A stretch of DNA of 6,545 bases from JAAYCI01 sp964370195 (GTDB lineage Bacteria; Bacillota; Clostridia; Oscillospirales; Ruminococcaceae), in the NCBI GenBank assembly GCA_964370195.1, contig CAYJIH010000068.1, positions 1 to 6,545 of the forward strand, given 5' to 3'. The stretch's first letter is position 1; the number at the start of each line of letters is the position of its first letter. The notes under the pieces were generated by a model. It did no database searches. It was not told the DNA's origin and saw only the letters and a program-made list of their open reading frames with translations. Shown piece by piece: positions 6,305 through 6,545 of the stretch. The position numbers and the translations under genes were made by a program.

Positions 6305-6322
6305 GGCGTACATATGTGGTAT
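6295..6322. repeat. 8-bp inverted repeat (hairpin) with 12-nt loop
   Basis: ATACCACA (6295-6302) and TGTGGTAT (6315-6322) are exact reverse complements. No T-tract follows on the plus strand, so it is not a typical terminator. Function unknown; it could be an operator or part of a mobile-element end. Confidence 0.45.
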
Positions 6323-6455
6323 AAAACGGCTGCGACATTTTGCCGTCTGTTGACGCAATTAGAAAAGAAACGGATGATAACATTCTCTATGTGTTTAAAT
6401 GTTGCGGCTTGATGGACAGTGTTGTCTATAGAGATTATATGGCGATACTGATGGA

Positions 6456-6525
6456 TGGTCTTGCCCCCAAAAGTCGCACCAATAGCAAAGTGGTCTTGCC
6501 CCCCAGAGTTGTACCAGAAGCAAAG
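6456..6525. repeat. Two tandem copies of a 35-bp repeat at the right edge
   Basis: Positions 6456-6490 and 6491-6525 are directly adjacent and identical at 29 of 35 bases by hand alignment. Both start TGGTCTTGCCCCC, share ACCA in the middle and end AGCAAAG. A 35-bp period is not a multiple of three, which argues that this stretch is not protein-coding. It resembles an iteron or protein-binding repeat pair, but no partner gene is visible. Confidence 0.7.
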
Positions 6526-6545
6526 TTAGTAAAACTATGTTAAAC

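Larger units (their letters stand above)
6251..6545. other. No supported gene; repeat-rich 3' flank
   Basis: This stretch after the terminator holds the short tandem repeat, the hairpin and the 35-bp duplication listed separately. A 67-codon plus-strand frame (6340-6543, TTG start, no ribosome binding site) matches no family I recognise and runs across the 35-bp duplication in shifting frame. On the minus strand an open frame of about 105 codons lacks any usable start, and a 44-codon frame (6383-6249) encoding a short hydrophobic peptide has no clear ribosome binding site. The region may be an intergenic control region or the edge of a decayed or mobile element. Confidence 0.5.

Noticed and set aside
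6340..6543. 67-codon plus-strand frame with TTG start
   Set aside because: No ribosome binding site, an in-frame stop shortly upstream, no recognised family, and its second half lies on a 35-bp tandem repeat read in two different frames. Kept only as part of the flank description.

Overview
The window suggests a low- to mid-GC Bacillota genome, probably a gut-type Clostridia. The basis is indirect: AGGG-type ribosome binding sites, a compact SARP/BTAD-type regulator ending in a degenerate GGDEF-like domain, a Phd-type antitoxin, and a huge secreted protein with the three-helix C-terminal anchor common in clostridial surface proteins. The species cannot be fixed from the sequence.

Layout. Positions 1-106 (minus strand) hold the first 35 codons of a Phd/YefM-family antitoxin running off the left edge. 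Its ribosome binding site lies inside a hairpin that closely resembles a type I-C CRISPR repeat (111-141). The divergent spacer (107-342) also holds a GC-rich patch, a TTTGTACAAA palindrome, a 12-bp AT-rich inverted repeat and a promoter for the next gene. Positions 343-1566 encode a 407-aa SARP/BTAD regulator with 21 cysteines. The intergenic 1567-1837 carries a second TTTGTACAAA palindrome and a paired TGAGACC direct repeat placed just upstream of a TATAAT box that lacks a -35 element. Positions 1844-6202 encode a 1452-aa exported, membrane-anchored surface protein: signal peptide, Ser/Thr/Pro stalk of 14-aa repeats, InlB-B/Flg_new-like domain, five tandem units pairing YDG-like and MBG-like beta modules, Pro-rich stalk, and three transmembrane helices. 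A strong terminator follows at 6215-6250. The last 295 bases contain no gene I can support; they are repeat-rich, including a tandem 35-bp duplication.

How the genes may work together. The regulator and the surface protein are consecutive and on the same strand, but 277 bp apart, and the second has its own promoter. The SARP-like direct repeats next to its -10 box, plus the palindrome shared by both upstream regions, suggest a two-gene circuit in which the regulator activates the surface-protein gene and perhaps controls itself. This is inference from site placement. The strongest leads are that circuit, the CRISPR-repeat-like element overlapping the antitoxin start, and the unexplained 35-bp tandem repeat at the right edge.
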